DNA of 64,000 nucleotides from Symsagittifera roscoffensis (Eukaryota; Xenacoelomorpha; Acoela; Convolutidae), in contig NC_087062.1 in NCBI RefSeq assembly GCF_963678635.1, forward strand, positions 68,061,415 to 68,125,414, given 5' to 3'. Below, one piece after another: positions 19,343 through 29,544 of this stretch; position 1 is the first letter of the stretch, and each line of letters opens with the position of its first letter. A program made the position numbers and the translations under genes. Under the pieces are notes generated by a model, which was not told the DNA's origin, did not search any database, and saw nothing but the letters and a program-made list of their open reading frames with translations.

Positions 19343-20476
19343 TTCAAAACTCTATCAAAAATTGCTACCCAACAGTCACAAAGTCAGTCTTCACCGACAT
19401 CATCCCAAGATAACCCAACACCACCTTCAATTACTCAAAATTCTCAAACATCTACACGAATTTCTTTTCAAGACAATCCATACACTTTTGAAGAACGACA
19501 TGCTCGTTTATCAGAACCACTAGAACCAGTTCAACGACAAGCACCTCTAAGCGAACCAACATATAACCTATACCCAACACTACCACAAGAACTAAGTAGA
19601 ATAAGAAATCCTAGTCAAAACCAAAATACAGTCGAAATAAATAGACAAATTATACATCCTCGACGAAACAGAAATTTTCAAACTCCCCGAGTTCATTTTG
19701 ATATACCTCAATCCCCATCACAAAACACTCCAGAAAACCCCATTGGTAAATTACCAGAAACCCCTACGCTTCTTTCACAACGTAGCACCTCAAGCCTACC
19801 ATCAGATTACTTAGGTTCAACACCAACATCTGAACAAATACGTGAAAATCCCTTTAACCCCCCAAACCAGGCATCACGACTACCATATTGGACAACACAT
19901 TCATTTACACAAGGTGAACTAAATTTAGTCAATGATCCAATAGATATTTCTACGGATACAACAACATCCTCATCACTACCAGAAACATTATCACTACCAT
20001 CAACACCATCAATAAGCCAGATTTCACCACCACCTTTTAACTTAAATTTTCCAAATAATCTCGACGCCAGATATCGAGAACAATCATCAATAAATATTCC
20101 TTTAAGATTAGATTGGAATACATTTACAGCACCTCCACCATTATTTGGACAACATCAAGAAAGTAACCGCCTTCATAACTGGGCACTTAATAGATTACAA
20201 TATCGCCAAGATATTCACAACGATATCCGTGATCACAATATTCAAATACTCCAACAAAACAGTTTACAATTAAAGTTTGAAATCACAGTTAAGTTAAACA
20301 ATATTACCCAACATCCCTACCCATTAAACCCACCTAACATAACAGCTCAATCACTACCACCACCGTTTATAACTACTGAAGTAATATACAAATACGACAG
20401 ATATACCAAAAACACAATTGGCTACATTACATTTTATAATCCATACTCAGGATTATCATACACATGTATATTCTAA
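19343..20476 (+). CDS. 377-codon ORF with no ATG, upstream of env
   Basis: The frame is open from just after a TAA at 19340-19342 to the TAA at 20474-20476, and no Met codon was found in it. The N-terminal 250 residues are rich in Pro, Ser, Thr, Gln and Asn and look disordered. The last 120 or so are more ordered, with Leu-Asp-Trp-Asn-Thr-Phe and Tyr-Lys-Tyr-Asp-Arg-Tyr motifs. There is no membrane span. The stop lies 13 bases inside the env start. Copy B has the same sequence but with a one-base deletion near 60710. Without an ATG it must be reached by splicing, by a near-cognate start, or be noncoding. It does not overlap TM2, so direct frameshifting from TM2 is excluded. Confidence 0.55.
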   Translation, partial: FKTLSKIATQQSQSQSSPTSSQDNPTPPSITQNSQTSTRISFQDNPYTFEERHARLSEPLEPVQRQAPLSEPTYNLYPTLPQELSRIRNPSQNQNTVEINRQIIHPRRNRNFQTPRVHFDIPQSPSQNTPENPIGKLPETPTLLSQRSTSSLPSDYLGSTPTSEQIRENPFNPPNQASRLPYWTTHSFTQGELNLVNDPIDISTDTTTSSSLPETLSLPSTPSISQISPPPFNLNFPNNLDARYREQSSINIPLRLDWNTFTAPPPLFGQHQESNRLHNWALNRLQYRQDIHNDIRDHNIQILQQNSLQLKFEITVKLNNITQHPYPLNPPNITAQSLPPPFITTEVIYKYDRYTKNTIGYITFYNPYSGLSYTCIF

Positions 20477-21459
20477 AATTATTAATTTTTCTCCAACTCC
20501 TTTTTCTAGTAATCTCAAATCAAAACATAAACCCTTCCCCTCGTACAGGACCACAAGATTTATTAGTAACACATTACGATTGTGAAGAAAATGAACAAAA
20601 AACACTACATAAATATGCAATAAATCAAGTATCACAATGTGAAACAGAACCACAAGCTATAGAAACCACAAATGTAATAGCAACACTCTATTCAAAAGCC
20701 CGAGCAACAACAGTTACAGGTTATAAATTCACAGCAACATTTTCCGAAAAGAAAGTACATTGTTCACAAGTCTCGAACGGAAACAAAAACCGACTTGACC
20801 ATGAATCATTCTATCAGAGTAATATAGAACGTCTTTTACATCTCAATCCCGACGATTGTAAAAATGAATTACTTAGACTAAACATCACACAAAATAAAAA
20901 CTCCGAAAGAAAGTTAGTTAACTTTCAAGTTTTTTCAGACTCTCTACATCAATCACAACTTGAAAGACACCAAGGACATATAAAACTAGACGAAAAATAC
21001 CCATATAACGGCGCACACGGACGATTAACCTATGACCTACACGATAAACATTGGATACCACACATTGGTATAAATAACCCATCAAACTGCAAAGCAGACA
21101 CAAAAAATAAAGGATACCAAGAAATAATGTTTTTCGATTGGAAAATACAACTCGAAAAAATACAACTAACACGAGATTTATCAGATAATACAATGATCTA
21201 TCAAGGAATCCGATTACCTTGTAAAAATGATCAAGGTTATTGCGACCCTACAACGAGAACACAAGCAACAATTGTTTGGTTCCCCGAAGATACATGTACA
21301 ACATTTCAAGTAGCAAGAATACACGCTCGTATGATAAAATTTCACGAAAAATACTTTATACAATCAGTTCCATATGAACAAGTACATCCATCACGAAAAC
21401 AAAGTACTAATTTTAGAAACATACACAATATAGAAAATAAATTGACACGTTCATTTTGA
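20464..21459 (+). pseudogene. Truncated env, left duplicate
   Basis: This has the first 329 codons of the env gene, identical to the full copy at 22222 except for one codon. It then runs into the duplication joint, where two foreign codons and a TGA end it. It keeps the signal peptide and part of the ectodomain but has no membrane anchor. If made, the product would be secreted. It most likely has no role and is a by-product of the recent duplication. Confidence 0.85.
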
Positions 21460-22234
21460 TATACCTCAATCCCCATCACAAAACACTCCAGAAAACCCCA
21501 TTGGTAAATTATCAGAAACCCCTACGCTTCTTTCACAACGTAGCACCTCAAGCCTACCATCAGATTACTTAGGTTCAACACCAACATCTGAACAAATACG
21601 TGAAAATCCCTTTAACCCCCCAAACCAGGCATCACGACTACCATATTGGACAACACATTCATTTACACAAGGTGAACTAAATTTAGTCAATGATCCAATA
21701 GATATTTCTACGGATACAACAACATCCTCATCACTACCAGAAACATTATCACTACCATCAACACCATCAATAAGCCAGATTTCACCACCACCTTTTAACT
21801 TAAATTTTCCAAATAATCTCGACGCCAGATATCGAGAACAATCATCAATAAATATTCCTTTAAGATTAGATTGGAATACATTTACAGCACCTCCACCATT
21901 ATTTGGACAACATCAAGAAAGTAACCGCCTTCATAACTGGGCACTTAATAGATTACAATATCGCCAAGATATTCACAACGATATCCGTGATCACAATATT
22001 CAAATACTCCAACAAAACAGTTTACAATTAAAGTTTGAAATCACAGTTAAGTTAAACAATATTACCCAACATCCCTACCCATTAAACCCACCTAACATAA
22101 CAGCTCAATCACTACCACCACCGTTTATAACTACTGAAGTAATATACAAATACGACAGATATACCAAAAACACAATTGGCTACATTACATTTTATAATCC
22201 ATACTCAGGATTATCATACACATGTATATTCTAA
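21449..22234 (+). pseudogene. 3' fragment of the ATG-less ORF, right duplicate
   Basis: This repeats 19691-20476, the C-terminal 260 codons of the ATG-less frame. It sits between the truncated env and the intact env and again overlaps the env start by 13 bases. It has no start of its own. Confidence 0.75.
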
Positions 22235-24840
22235 AATTATTAATTTTTCTCCAACTCCTTTTTCTAGTAATCTCAAATCAAAACATAAACCCTTCCCCTC
22301 GTACAGGACCACAAGATTTATTAGTAACACATTACGATTGTGAAGAAAATGAACAAAAAACACTACATAAATATGCAATAAATCAATTATCACAATGTGA
22401 AACAGAACCACAAGCTATAGAAACCACAAATGTAATAGCAACACTCTATTCAAAAGCCCGAGCAACAACAGTTACAGGTTATAAATTCACAGCAACATTT
22501 TCCGAAAAGAAAGTACATTGTTCACAAGTCTCGAACGGAAACAAAAACCGACTTGACCATGAATCATTCTATCAGAGTAATATAGAACGTCTTTTACATC
22601 TCAATCCCGACGATTGTAAAAATGAATTACTTAGACTAAACATCACACAAAATAAAAACTCCGAAAGAAAGTTAGTTAACTTTCAAGTTTTTTCAGACTC
22701 TCTACATCAATCACAACTTGAAAGACACCAAGGACATATAAAACTAGACGAAAAATACCCATATAACGGCGCACACGGACGATTAACCTATGACCTACAC
22801 GATAAACATTGGATACCACACATTGGTATAAATAACCCATCAAACTGCAAAGCAGACACAAAAAATAAAGGATACCAAGAAATAATGTTTTTCGATTGGA
22901 AAATACAACTCGAAAAAATACAACTAACACGAGATTTATCAGATAATACAATGATCTATCAAGGAATCCGATTACCTTGTAAAAATGATCAAGGTTATTG
23001 CGACCCTACAACGAGAACACAAGCAACAATTGTTTGGTTCCCCGAAGATACATGTACAACATTTCAAGTAGCAAGAATACACGCTCGTATGATAAAATTT
23101 CACGAAAAATACTTTATACAATCAGTTCCATATGAACAAGTACATCCATCACGAAAACAAAGTACTAATTTTAGAAACATACACAATATAGAAAATAAAT
23201 TGACACGTTTTCAAATATATCAAGCAACAGAACTTGCATGTAAATATAGAAATCCACTCCATAAAACACAATACTCTGAAATATTAGTTGAATACGAAAA
23301 AGGATTCGACATGACCACTGGAAAAATAAAAATTGACCCATATGCCACAGGTCATCCTCCAAACGAAGGAACATCCTATATACCAGTTAATTTTGAAAAA
23401 AGCAACGGACAACCTGGTGGACATCTAAAACCCCATGACACCAGAAGCACACGCTTACAAGAATTATCACTAATGAATACTACATATTTCGGTAATATCC
23501 ACTATGATATTCATTTAGATATGAAACTAGATTATACAATTAGCCGAATTTTTCAAGAAATGTCACTCTCCGAATTAGAAACACTACACCAACTATGCGA
23601 ATTAGAACGAACACAAATATTACAATCACTTGCACTAGCAGTATTAAAAATACCCTATGCAGGATACTTATTATCTGGAAATAGATCAAATTTTTTAGAC
23701 TATGAAGGAAACATCTTATGGTTTTATACTTGTACTAAAAAAGTATCACCACTATACGTTTTTGAAGATAAACGATGTTATAAAAGAATCCCTATCTTTT
23801 ATAAGAATAAAGTACATTTCGTGGATACACTTTCACGAAGAACCTATTTCTGGGATACCGCAGTCCCATGTGGATCAGAAAACAGCCACAATGTAGTACA
23901 ACTAAACCCTGATGAAAATAAATATTATCTTCTCACTCCATATCCCACATTAATGCAATCACTCAAAAAATTTTCACCAGAAAGCATTCGCGCTATTGCT
24001 CGAAACCCAAATATAGACTTACAATCAATAGGAATCTATTCAAAATCAGATATTCAACATCACATTAGAACACAACAATTCCAAGAATTATTAACACAAA
24101 TGGACACTATACAAAGACAATCAATAGACCAAAATTTACGCAAACTTGCAGAAACCGCAGGATTTGCCGATATCTACACGCAAGATTATAGCGGATATTT
24201 TAAAGACATTAAAGATTATATATATCTAAACGGTGAAAAATACCGTCCCCAAGATATATCACCAATTAACATTTTTAGCTTTGTTACACTCAAAAATGAG
24301 ATCCTCGATTTTCTAGGATGGCCCTACTACATCTTAGAAAAATTGACTATTTTATACGCAATGTTTAACTTTATTGGATTTCTTTTCTCACTTTTAAAAG
24401 GAATCTACAACACATGTGCTATACACACACAAGTAAACAGACAAGCAAGCGTAGCACGCATACTCTTTGCAGGATTTTTTGGAATCTTTTCTACATCTAT
24501 AAACAAAATTCTTTTAGACGCACAACTAAAAGAATACAACACAAAAATAGCAACACGACAAAATACATACGACGAAGAACATAACAATGTAGACATAACG
24601 CCAACGGCACCACAATTACCACCCCTACCAAATAACCATCCACTATCCCTAGTCCCACGAAATTTTCGAAATTTAGCCATCACACATAATCCAAATTTTC
24701 GACTCACCACATCACAAAGTCCCATCCAACATATAATGACACACCAGTCACAAGATGATAATACTTATGAACAAATTATTGAACAACCCCATACCACCGC
24801 TTTTCAGTCTCAAAATAATCATTTTTTTAGCCCACGATGA
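22222..24840 (+). CDS. env: Envelope-like glycoprotein (872 aa)
   Basis: The protein begins with a clear signal peptide: about 18 hydrophobic residues after Met-Tyr-Ile-Leu-Lys. A long ectodomain follows with many cysteines and several Asn-X-Ser/Thr sites (such as Asn-Ile-Thr and Asn-Thr-Thr). About 600-680 is helical in character and could be a stalk. A strong membrane segment lies at about 704-728 and a second, short hydrophobic stretch at about 747-757. The cytoplasmic tail of about 110 residues is Pro/Gln/Asn-rich. Copy B encodes an 871-aa homologue with the frame kept. Position after pol matches env in retroviruses and errantiviruses. No known fusion-protein family (phlebovirus Gc-type, baculovirus F-type, retroviral TM) was recognised. 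The stop overlaps the next gene as ATGA. Confidence 0.8.
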   Translation: MYILKLLIFLQLLFLVISNQNINPSPRTGPQDLLVTHYDCEENEQKTLHKYAINQLSQCETEPQAIETTNVIATLYSKARATTVTGYKFTATFSEKKVHCSQVSNGNKNRLDHESFYQSNIERLLHLNPDDCKNELLRLNITQNKNSERKLVNFQVFSDSLHQSQLERHQGHIKLDEKYPYNGAHGRLTYDLHDKHWIPHIGINNPSNCKADTKNKGYQEIMFFDWKIQLEKIQLTRDLSDNTMIYQGIRLPCKNDQGYCDPTTRTQATIVWFPEDTCTTFQVARIHARMIKFHEKYFIQSVPYEQVHPSRKQSTNFRNIHNIENKLTRFQIYQATELACKYRNPLHKTQYSEILVEYEKGFDMTTGKIKIDPYATGHPPNEGTSYIPVNFEKSNGQPGGHLKPHDTRSTRLQELSLMNTTYFGNIHYDIHLDMKLDYTISRIFQEMSLSELETLHQLCELERTQILQSLALAVLKIPYAGYLLSGNRSNFLDYEGNILWFYTCTKKVSPLYVFEDKRCYKRIPIFYKNKVHFVDTLSRRTYFWDTAVPCGSENSHNVVQLNPDENKYYLLTPYPTLMQSLKKFSPESIRAIARNPNIDLQSIGIYSKSDIQHHIRTQQFQELLTQMDTIQRQSIDQNLRKLAETAGFADIYTQDYSGYFKDIKDYIYLNGEKYRPQDISPINIFSFVTLKNEILDFLGWPYYILEKLTILYAMFNFIGFLFSLLKGIYNTCAIHTQVNRQASVARILFAGFFGIFSTSINKILLDAQLKEYNTKIATRQNTYDEEHNNVDITPTAPQLPPLPNNHPLSLVPRNFRNLAITHNPNFRLTTSQSPIQHIMTHQSQDDNTYEQIIEQPHTTAFQSQNNHFFSPR

Positions 24841-26642
24841 GCCGCCAACTTGGATCACTACACCGATCAAATTCCCACCCAACCAATCTTACCTCTCCAA
24901 TCCCAATAATACCACTTTTTGCTTTTCCGCCACCCGATTTTCCATCTAGTAATGTAACATCAGGCATGAATTCCGACACTAATTCACACATTTCAATTTT
25001 ATATTCCATCTCACAACTCAATAACCCGAATATTGAAACCCCCGATGAATTTGCCGACTCAGAACCATCCCCATCCAATAATTTTCATAATTCTTCTAAT
25101 TTTTCTCAACCCCCTTTTCAACCCATATTATCCAATAACCCTGACCCAATCACTTCCACACCCTCTTATGCTTCCCAAGTTACCCCAACCTACTCCTCAC
25201 TTCATTCTGACCAATCATCTCATTCTCCAGACACCCCCCGAATCTCCCCAGAGCTAGACAATTTTATTACCCTTCAACAACAACCCTACCACCTCCATAC
25301 CCCAACAATAAACCAAATCTCCTCCACAATAAATTCATCCAACCCCCCTACCCCTACACCCTCTTCAAATTATACTGAATCATTAGCACCATCATCCACA
25401 TCAACTGAATCTTCACTCAACACTAATAGAGCTTACCGCACTTTTAAAAGAAAGTTCCCCAACCATCCTTTCCCAGCAAAACCAGGAACAGCCCGTGAAT
25501 ACATCAACCACCCCAAGCATACTAACACAAAAGAATTTTTAGCCATCACCTTACCCTCATTCCCACAATACACCTTAAACACCCCCCACGACACTAACGA
25601 AACACGCAACTTTGTAGATGAATACGTTTTAATGCCCACTCTCTCTTGGACCTCATATTATCATTTTACTAACCCTCTTTGCTTACCTTTATCTAACACT
25701 CACATCGATATAGAGCGAAATACGGACATGCTATATCGACTCACTACACCACTAACCGCTAGACAATTTACTTACGTTGGATATAAAAAATCACTAAAAA
25801 CACACACTGCACCTAGAGCTAACGAATATACACTCGAATACTATGATCACAACATCATCAGAGCTAACCAAGATCAATTCTTAGACGACGATCGCTTCGC
25901 TAATCCACAAATTACTGAGAAATTTTTCATCAAGACACCATATATATTTACACTAAACATCTTCGACCGAAAGTTTGATCACATTATTTCAGAAGCACTA
26001 ACAGACACACAAGCATACGAAAGTTTTAAAGAACGCTTCCAAATATTTTCACTAACCTTTCATTTCCTTGCACCACACGAAAGAGATTTACACTGCTCAC
26101 ACGATATTATGTTGCGCACTAAACAAACCCACACATATAGTTATTATCGCTTCATCCAAAATCACTTTGACCTACACACACCCTCTAGACAACCACACCA
26201 TCGTTTTCAATTCATTAATTCCAAATACACTTCACCATTTTTCCTAAATTTCACATATTGCATTAAAGATACTAACCTTCATGGTATTCTTCGCAATTAT
26301 GATCCCATAACCCAAATGTACATCTTCTGTCCCATCACCAAGACCTTCAACGCCGAAGAATCCCGACCCTTCCTTATCCCGCACGAGTTTGTACAACCTA
26401 TAGAAATCCCAATTTTAGAATTCATCCACAACACTAAATTCAATCACAAATTATATAATCTAATCCAAAACACACCTTATGAGTTTGCAGTTGGCACTGA
26501 AGAAATAACCACTATCAAGGCACTTCAATTGCTTTGGCCACTGCTTCAGACTAAAAATATCATCCGCATCTTAGCTAAACTACTAACAACTTCCGATCTC
26601 ATCCACGACATCTTCCCCCACGGTTTTTTCCCCGACGACTAA
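24837..26642 (+). CDS. 601-aa protein of unknown family, downstream of env
   Basis: This starts within the ATGA overlap with env. Residues 1-190 are Ser/Pro/Asn/Thr-rich and look disordered. Residues about 195-601 look folded: mixed composition with many aromatic residues, His-rich patches and a Leu-rich C-terminus ending Phe-Phe-Pro-Asp-Asp. There is no signal peptide, membrane span or enzyme motif. Copy B has a 602-aa homologue (55859-57667) with few changes, most of them in the disordered part, and the same four-base overlap with env. Known env-bearing Ty3 elements rarely have a gene here. A structural or matrix-like role with Env, or a regulatory role, are guesses. Confidence 0.75.
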   Translation: MSRQLGSLHRSNSHPTNLTSPIPIIPLFAFPPPDFPSSNVTSGMNSDTNSHISILYSISQLNNPNIETPDEFADSEPSPSNNFHNSSNFSQPPFQPILSNNPDPITSTPSYASQVTPTYSSLHSDQSSHSPDTPRISPELDNFITLQQQPYHLHTPTINQISSTINSSNPPTPTPSSNYTESLAPSSTSTESSLNTNRAYRTFKRKFPNHPFPAKPGTAREYINHPKHTNTKEFLAITLPSFPQYTLNTPHDTNETRNFVDEYVLMPTLSWTSYYHFTNPLCLPLSNTHIDIERNTDMLYRLTTPLTARQFTYVGYKKSLKTHTAPRANEYTLEYYDHNIIRANQDQFLDDDRFANPQITEKFFIKTPYIFTLNIFDRKFDHIISEALTDTQAYESFKERFQIFSLTFHFLAPHERDLHCSHDIMLRTKQTHTYSYYRFIQNHFDLHTPSRQPHHRFQFINSKYTSPFFLNFTYCIKDTNLHGILRNYDPITQMYIFCPITKTFNAEESRPFLIPHEFVQPIEIPILEFIHNTKFNHKLYNLIQNTPYEFAVGTEEITTIKALQLLWPLLQTKNIIRILAKLLTTSDLIHDIFPHGFFPDD

Positions 26643-28252
26643 CAGCTAAGTATGAATTAAATGAATATTACTAACTAATTAAAATATTAAAAAACTCACC
26701 ATACTTTATCCATGTTTTCTTTAGATTTTTAGCCTTCATCCGACAATCACCTACAAAAACCACAAAAGACAAATAAAAATCGCAAATTTCATCAAATAGA
26801 TTTCAAAAATTCTATTAATCTCTTACACTTATAAATTTATAAATTTAATACCAATGCAGTAAATTCATTTCTAAAATTTTCCCCACAAGCAGTAAATCTA
26901 ATTATGATGAAAATTTGTAACTTAAAATTCCCCCATAACTAGCAGTAAATTTCCAAATTCTATGCAGTAAATTAATAAAATGCAAATGCAGTACTAACCT
27001 TTTGATATTTTCATTCATTCGCACAGAAATTCTATCCACACTCGCACAGCTCGCCCACGAAGAATTGTTTAAAATAATGAATTTCAGTTTCAAGTTTTCA
27101 CACTCAACAACTCTAACATATAATAACATGTTTCAAACTTTCCTTTAACCCGGTTGGAAAGGAATCATATACTAAACAAAACTAACCAACGCAGCTTACT
27201 AAATACCACAAATCATAGAATAACAGCATGACTAAGAAAAGGAAACCAACGGTACCCAAACCGGATTAACCCAGTTTAAAACTGGATAATTTATTCTTTT
27301 GAAGACTATTATAAAGTCTAAGAAAGAAATAATAAAACACAAAAAAGTCGAAAGACAAACCCATACCACGAACAATTTGCTTTTTGGAAAAAGGACATAA
27401 CCAACAAGACATAAGAAAAACCACAACAAACCCAACATAAAACGTTGTCACATAACAGGACCCCTCACAAAAACCGCATGAAATCATACTCCCACTCCTG
27501 GCCTAACCCACCAGGAAGGACGTCCTGAGCATGCTCTATAGCCGGCCTAACCCACCGCGCTACATCCACGCTTTGTGACCACACCTCTATTTTTAATAAG
27601 AGCTACTCAAGGGTGAGTAACTCTTCAAAATAACCGAACTAAAACAAAAAGCTTTTGTGAAAACAACTAACTAAAATCATAATTAAAAAATATTAAACTA
27701 ATAAATGTTTTATAAAATGTAAATTACATTATGCAATACATAGATCAGAATACAACACCAAGGACGAACATCTAAAGACAAAACAACCCCACTACACTCG
27801 AGAGAGAATGGCCAACCACAATCGATATGCCACTCACAATCACAACTCAAAGGATTTAGAGTACGACTTGACTTCGCAGAAAAGGACTTCATTGAACTAG
27901 ACCAATGACCACCTCGATGTTCAAGTATACGTACAGATCCGAGTAACCAGGCATCCCCTCCACGCACAATCTCCACGCCATTCCCAAACTAGATCAGACA
28001 CAAAAGAAGTTCTCCACGCAGAACAGAAAAACCTGACATAGCCAACCATTCTGAAATCAGATTTGAGTTTGTTGCGAAGACTTAGTCGTTGTCACTAGAA
28101 GACACAACGTCTTATAACTCCAGCTTCCTGGAACTTCTTTAACAAAGAAGAAACGGAAGAAAATTATGATGTTCGCCAAAAACCAACGTCCATCATCCAT
28201 CCTTCGAATTGCAGAAGAACTATTCTAAAAAACTCTGTAAAACCCGGATGGG
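26643..28252 (+). other. 3' noncoding region of copy A
   Basis: About 1.6 kb lies between the last gene and the 3' LTR, shared with copy B (54268-55858). No sense ORF is kept in both copies. An antisense frame (27710-27976) has a longer counterpart in B. A repeated GGCCTAACCCACC motif (about 27508 and 27543) and a 12-bp hairpin (27598-27625) are visible. The bases before the LTR (AACCCGGATGGG) form only a weak polypurine tract. Confidence 0.6.
27598..27625 (+). other. Hairpin in the 3' noncoding region
   Basis: AGAGCTACTCA (27599-27609) pairs with TGAGTAACTCT (27614-27624), one mismatch, loop AGGG. It is also present in copy B near 54889-54916. Confidence 0.5.
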
Positions 28253-28662
28253 TGGAACCTGATCTAAACTACATTTTATGATTGGATAAATTAGATATTT
28301 TACCAATGTAAAGTATTTAATATTAACCAATCATGACCCATCTAACTAACAACCCACTTATTTGTAAGTGCTGAAGTTACTTGTAATTTCAGCACCAGAG
28401 AGATTTGAATTTAACTTAGAAAATAGTTGAACTCTCCCGAGCACTTCAGCAGCCGCAATAAACCAGTATACCCTAGATCTATTGAGCCTAGCAGAGACTA
28501 GTTAAACAACCTGAGACTAGATAGTATAAGAGTAAGATTAGGATCGGTATTAGACTAAGAAGTTGCACGAATCTATCCGGCCGAAAATAAGATAGCGTGA
28601 CGAGCAGACGGTGTACCCTATCCGAAATTACTCTATGAGTTATAGACAACATACATAACTCA
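28253..28662 (+). repeat. 3' LTR of copy A
   Basis: This 410-bp repeat is identical to the 5' LTR except for A at 28429. It is followed by ATTG at 28663-28666, matching the bases before the 5' LTR. AATAAA lies at 28457-28462. Confidence 0.95.
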
Positions 28663-29544
28663 ATTGAGATGTTCGGTCATTTTGGTTCAGTGTATGAATA
28701 AATTAACGGTTTTTTATTTTTTTTTTCAGCTTTTTCAGCATTGTTTTTTCAATGAATTATAATCATATTAAAATAAAAACAAAGTTTTTAGTACCTTGTT
28801 TCATCTTTTTTTGTTATTTTTCATTTTTTCTGTTCTTCTTAGCACATTTCTTTTTTGTTTTGAAGATCCAAAACTTCTAAGTTTTGTTATTATTTTGCGT
28901 TTTTCATTCCGCAGTTGGTAATTTATGTCTTTTTCTGGGATAACGATTCTGTTTTCAGAATTTATTCATATCAATCCGAACACAATTAGAGGCAGCCCTC
29001 CAACTCCATTCCTCTGCGGCGCTCTATTTTTACGTCCAGGTTATCATATTGACTTCGAAAATTGGCATTAGCGTTTTACTGGCCCATACTTTCATCATTG
29101 CCTAGGAAAGTTCAGTATTAGGCACGTTGTCTAGAACACATCTAAATCTTTCAAGCAATTCGATTATACCTAATGTTTGCTCAGGAGTGCCTTTTTCATG
29201 GATCTCTTCTTTTTTTCGGATTCGTATACCCCTTTGAATCTATCGTTTCAAAAGCCTCAGATGTCCTCTCGCTGAACTACTGAATTGCAACATCTTCAAA
29301 TATTCACCAGCTTGCTCGGTCATAGTGACAGCATCTGCCACTGTCAATCGGTTTGATATATCTTTTGTTATGTGTGGTTTTCCTTGTGAAACGAAAAGAG
29401 GGCCGATATGAGTAGTCTAATTAAACATGCCTCTAGGGCTATAATACCCTCTTCAGCCTCCCAATAACCAATTTCAAGTGTTAAACTCGTAATTTGCATT
29501 TTGGTGAGAGGAATAGTCTATGCCGAGTCCCTCTTTTATTTGAT
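28663..29544. other. Flanking DNA right of copy A, possibly a decayed gene
   Basis: No intact ORF is present. On the minus strand, short open pieces between about 29500 and 28980 read like protein in two frames (for example a segment with Thr-Val-Ala-Asp-Ala-Val-Thr-Met), broken by stops. This suggests an old coding relic of unknown origin. Confidence 0.3.

Larger units (their letters stand above)
19691..23206 (+). repeat. 1,758-bp tandem duplication in copy A
   Basis: Positions 19691-21448 and 21449-23206 are direct copies. Only two differences were seen by eye (a C/T near 21511 and a Val-to-Leu codon in env), and at both the left unit agrees with copy B. The joint shares the three bases GTT with both original flanks, suggesting a microhomology-mediated duplication. 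Copy B lacks it. The unit is 586 codons long, but the joint does not keep the env frame. Confidence 0.9.
7990..28662 (+). mobile_element. Complete giant Ty3-like LTR retroelement, copy A (20.7 kb)
   Basis: Two 410-bp direct repeats bound the element: 7990-8399 and 28253-28662. The 4-bp sequence ATTG stands on both sides (7986-7989 and 28663-28666), as expected for a target-site duplication made by a Ty3-type integrase. The LTRs appear to differ at one position (8166 G, 28429 A), so the insertion is young. Inside are gag, protease, RT, RNase H and integrase in Ty3 order, followed by an env-like gene and several accessory ORFs. Without the private 1,758-bp tandem duplication the element would be about 18.9 kb, far above the usual 5-10 kb. 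Giant Ty3-type elements are known (plant Ogre, planarian Burro), but no link to them is shown here. Confidence 0.95.

Noticed and set aside
27232..27487. Hydrophobic antisense ORFs in the 3' noncoding region, also present in copy B
   Set aside because: Two overlapping frames are both open because the sense strand is A-rich; no preference for either frame is visible.
28240..28252. Clear polypurine tract before the 3' LTR of copy A
   Set aside because: The bases before the LTR are only partly purine (AACCCGGATGGG), so the tract is not called as a feature.
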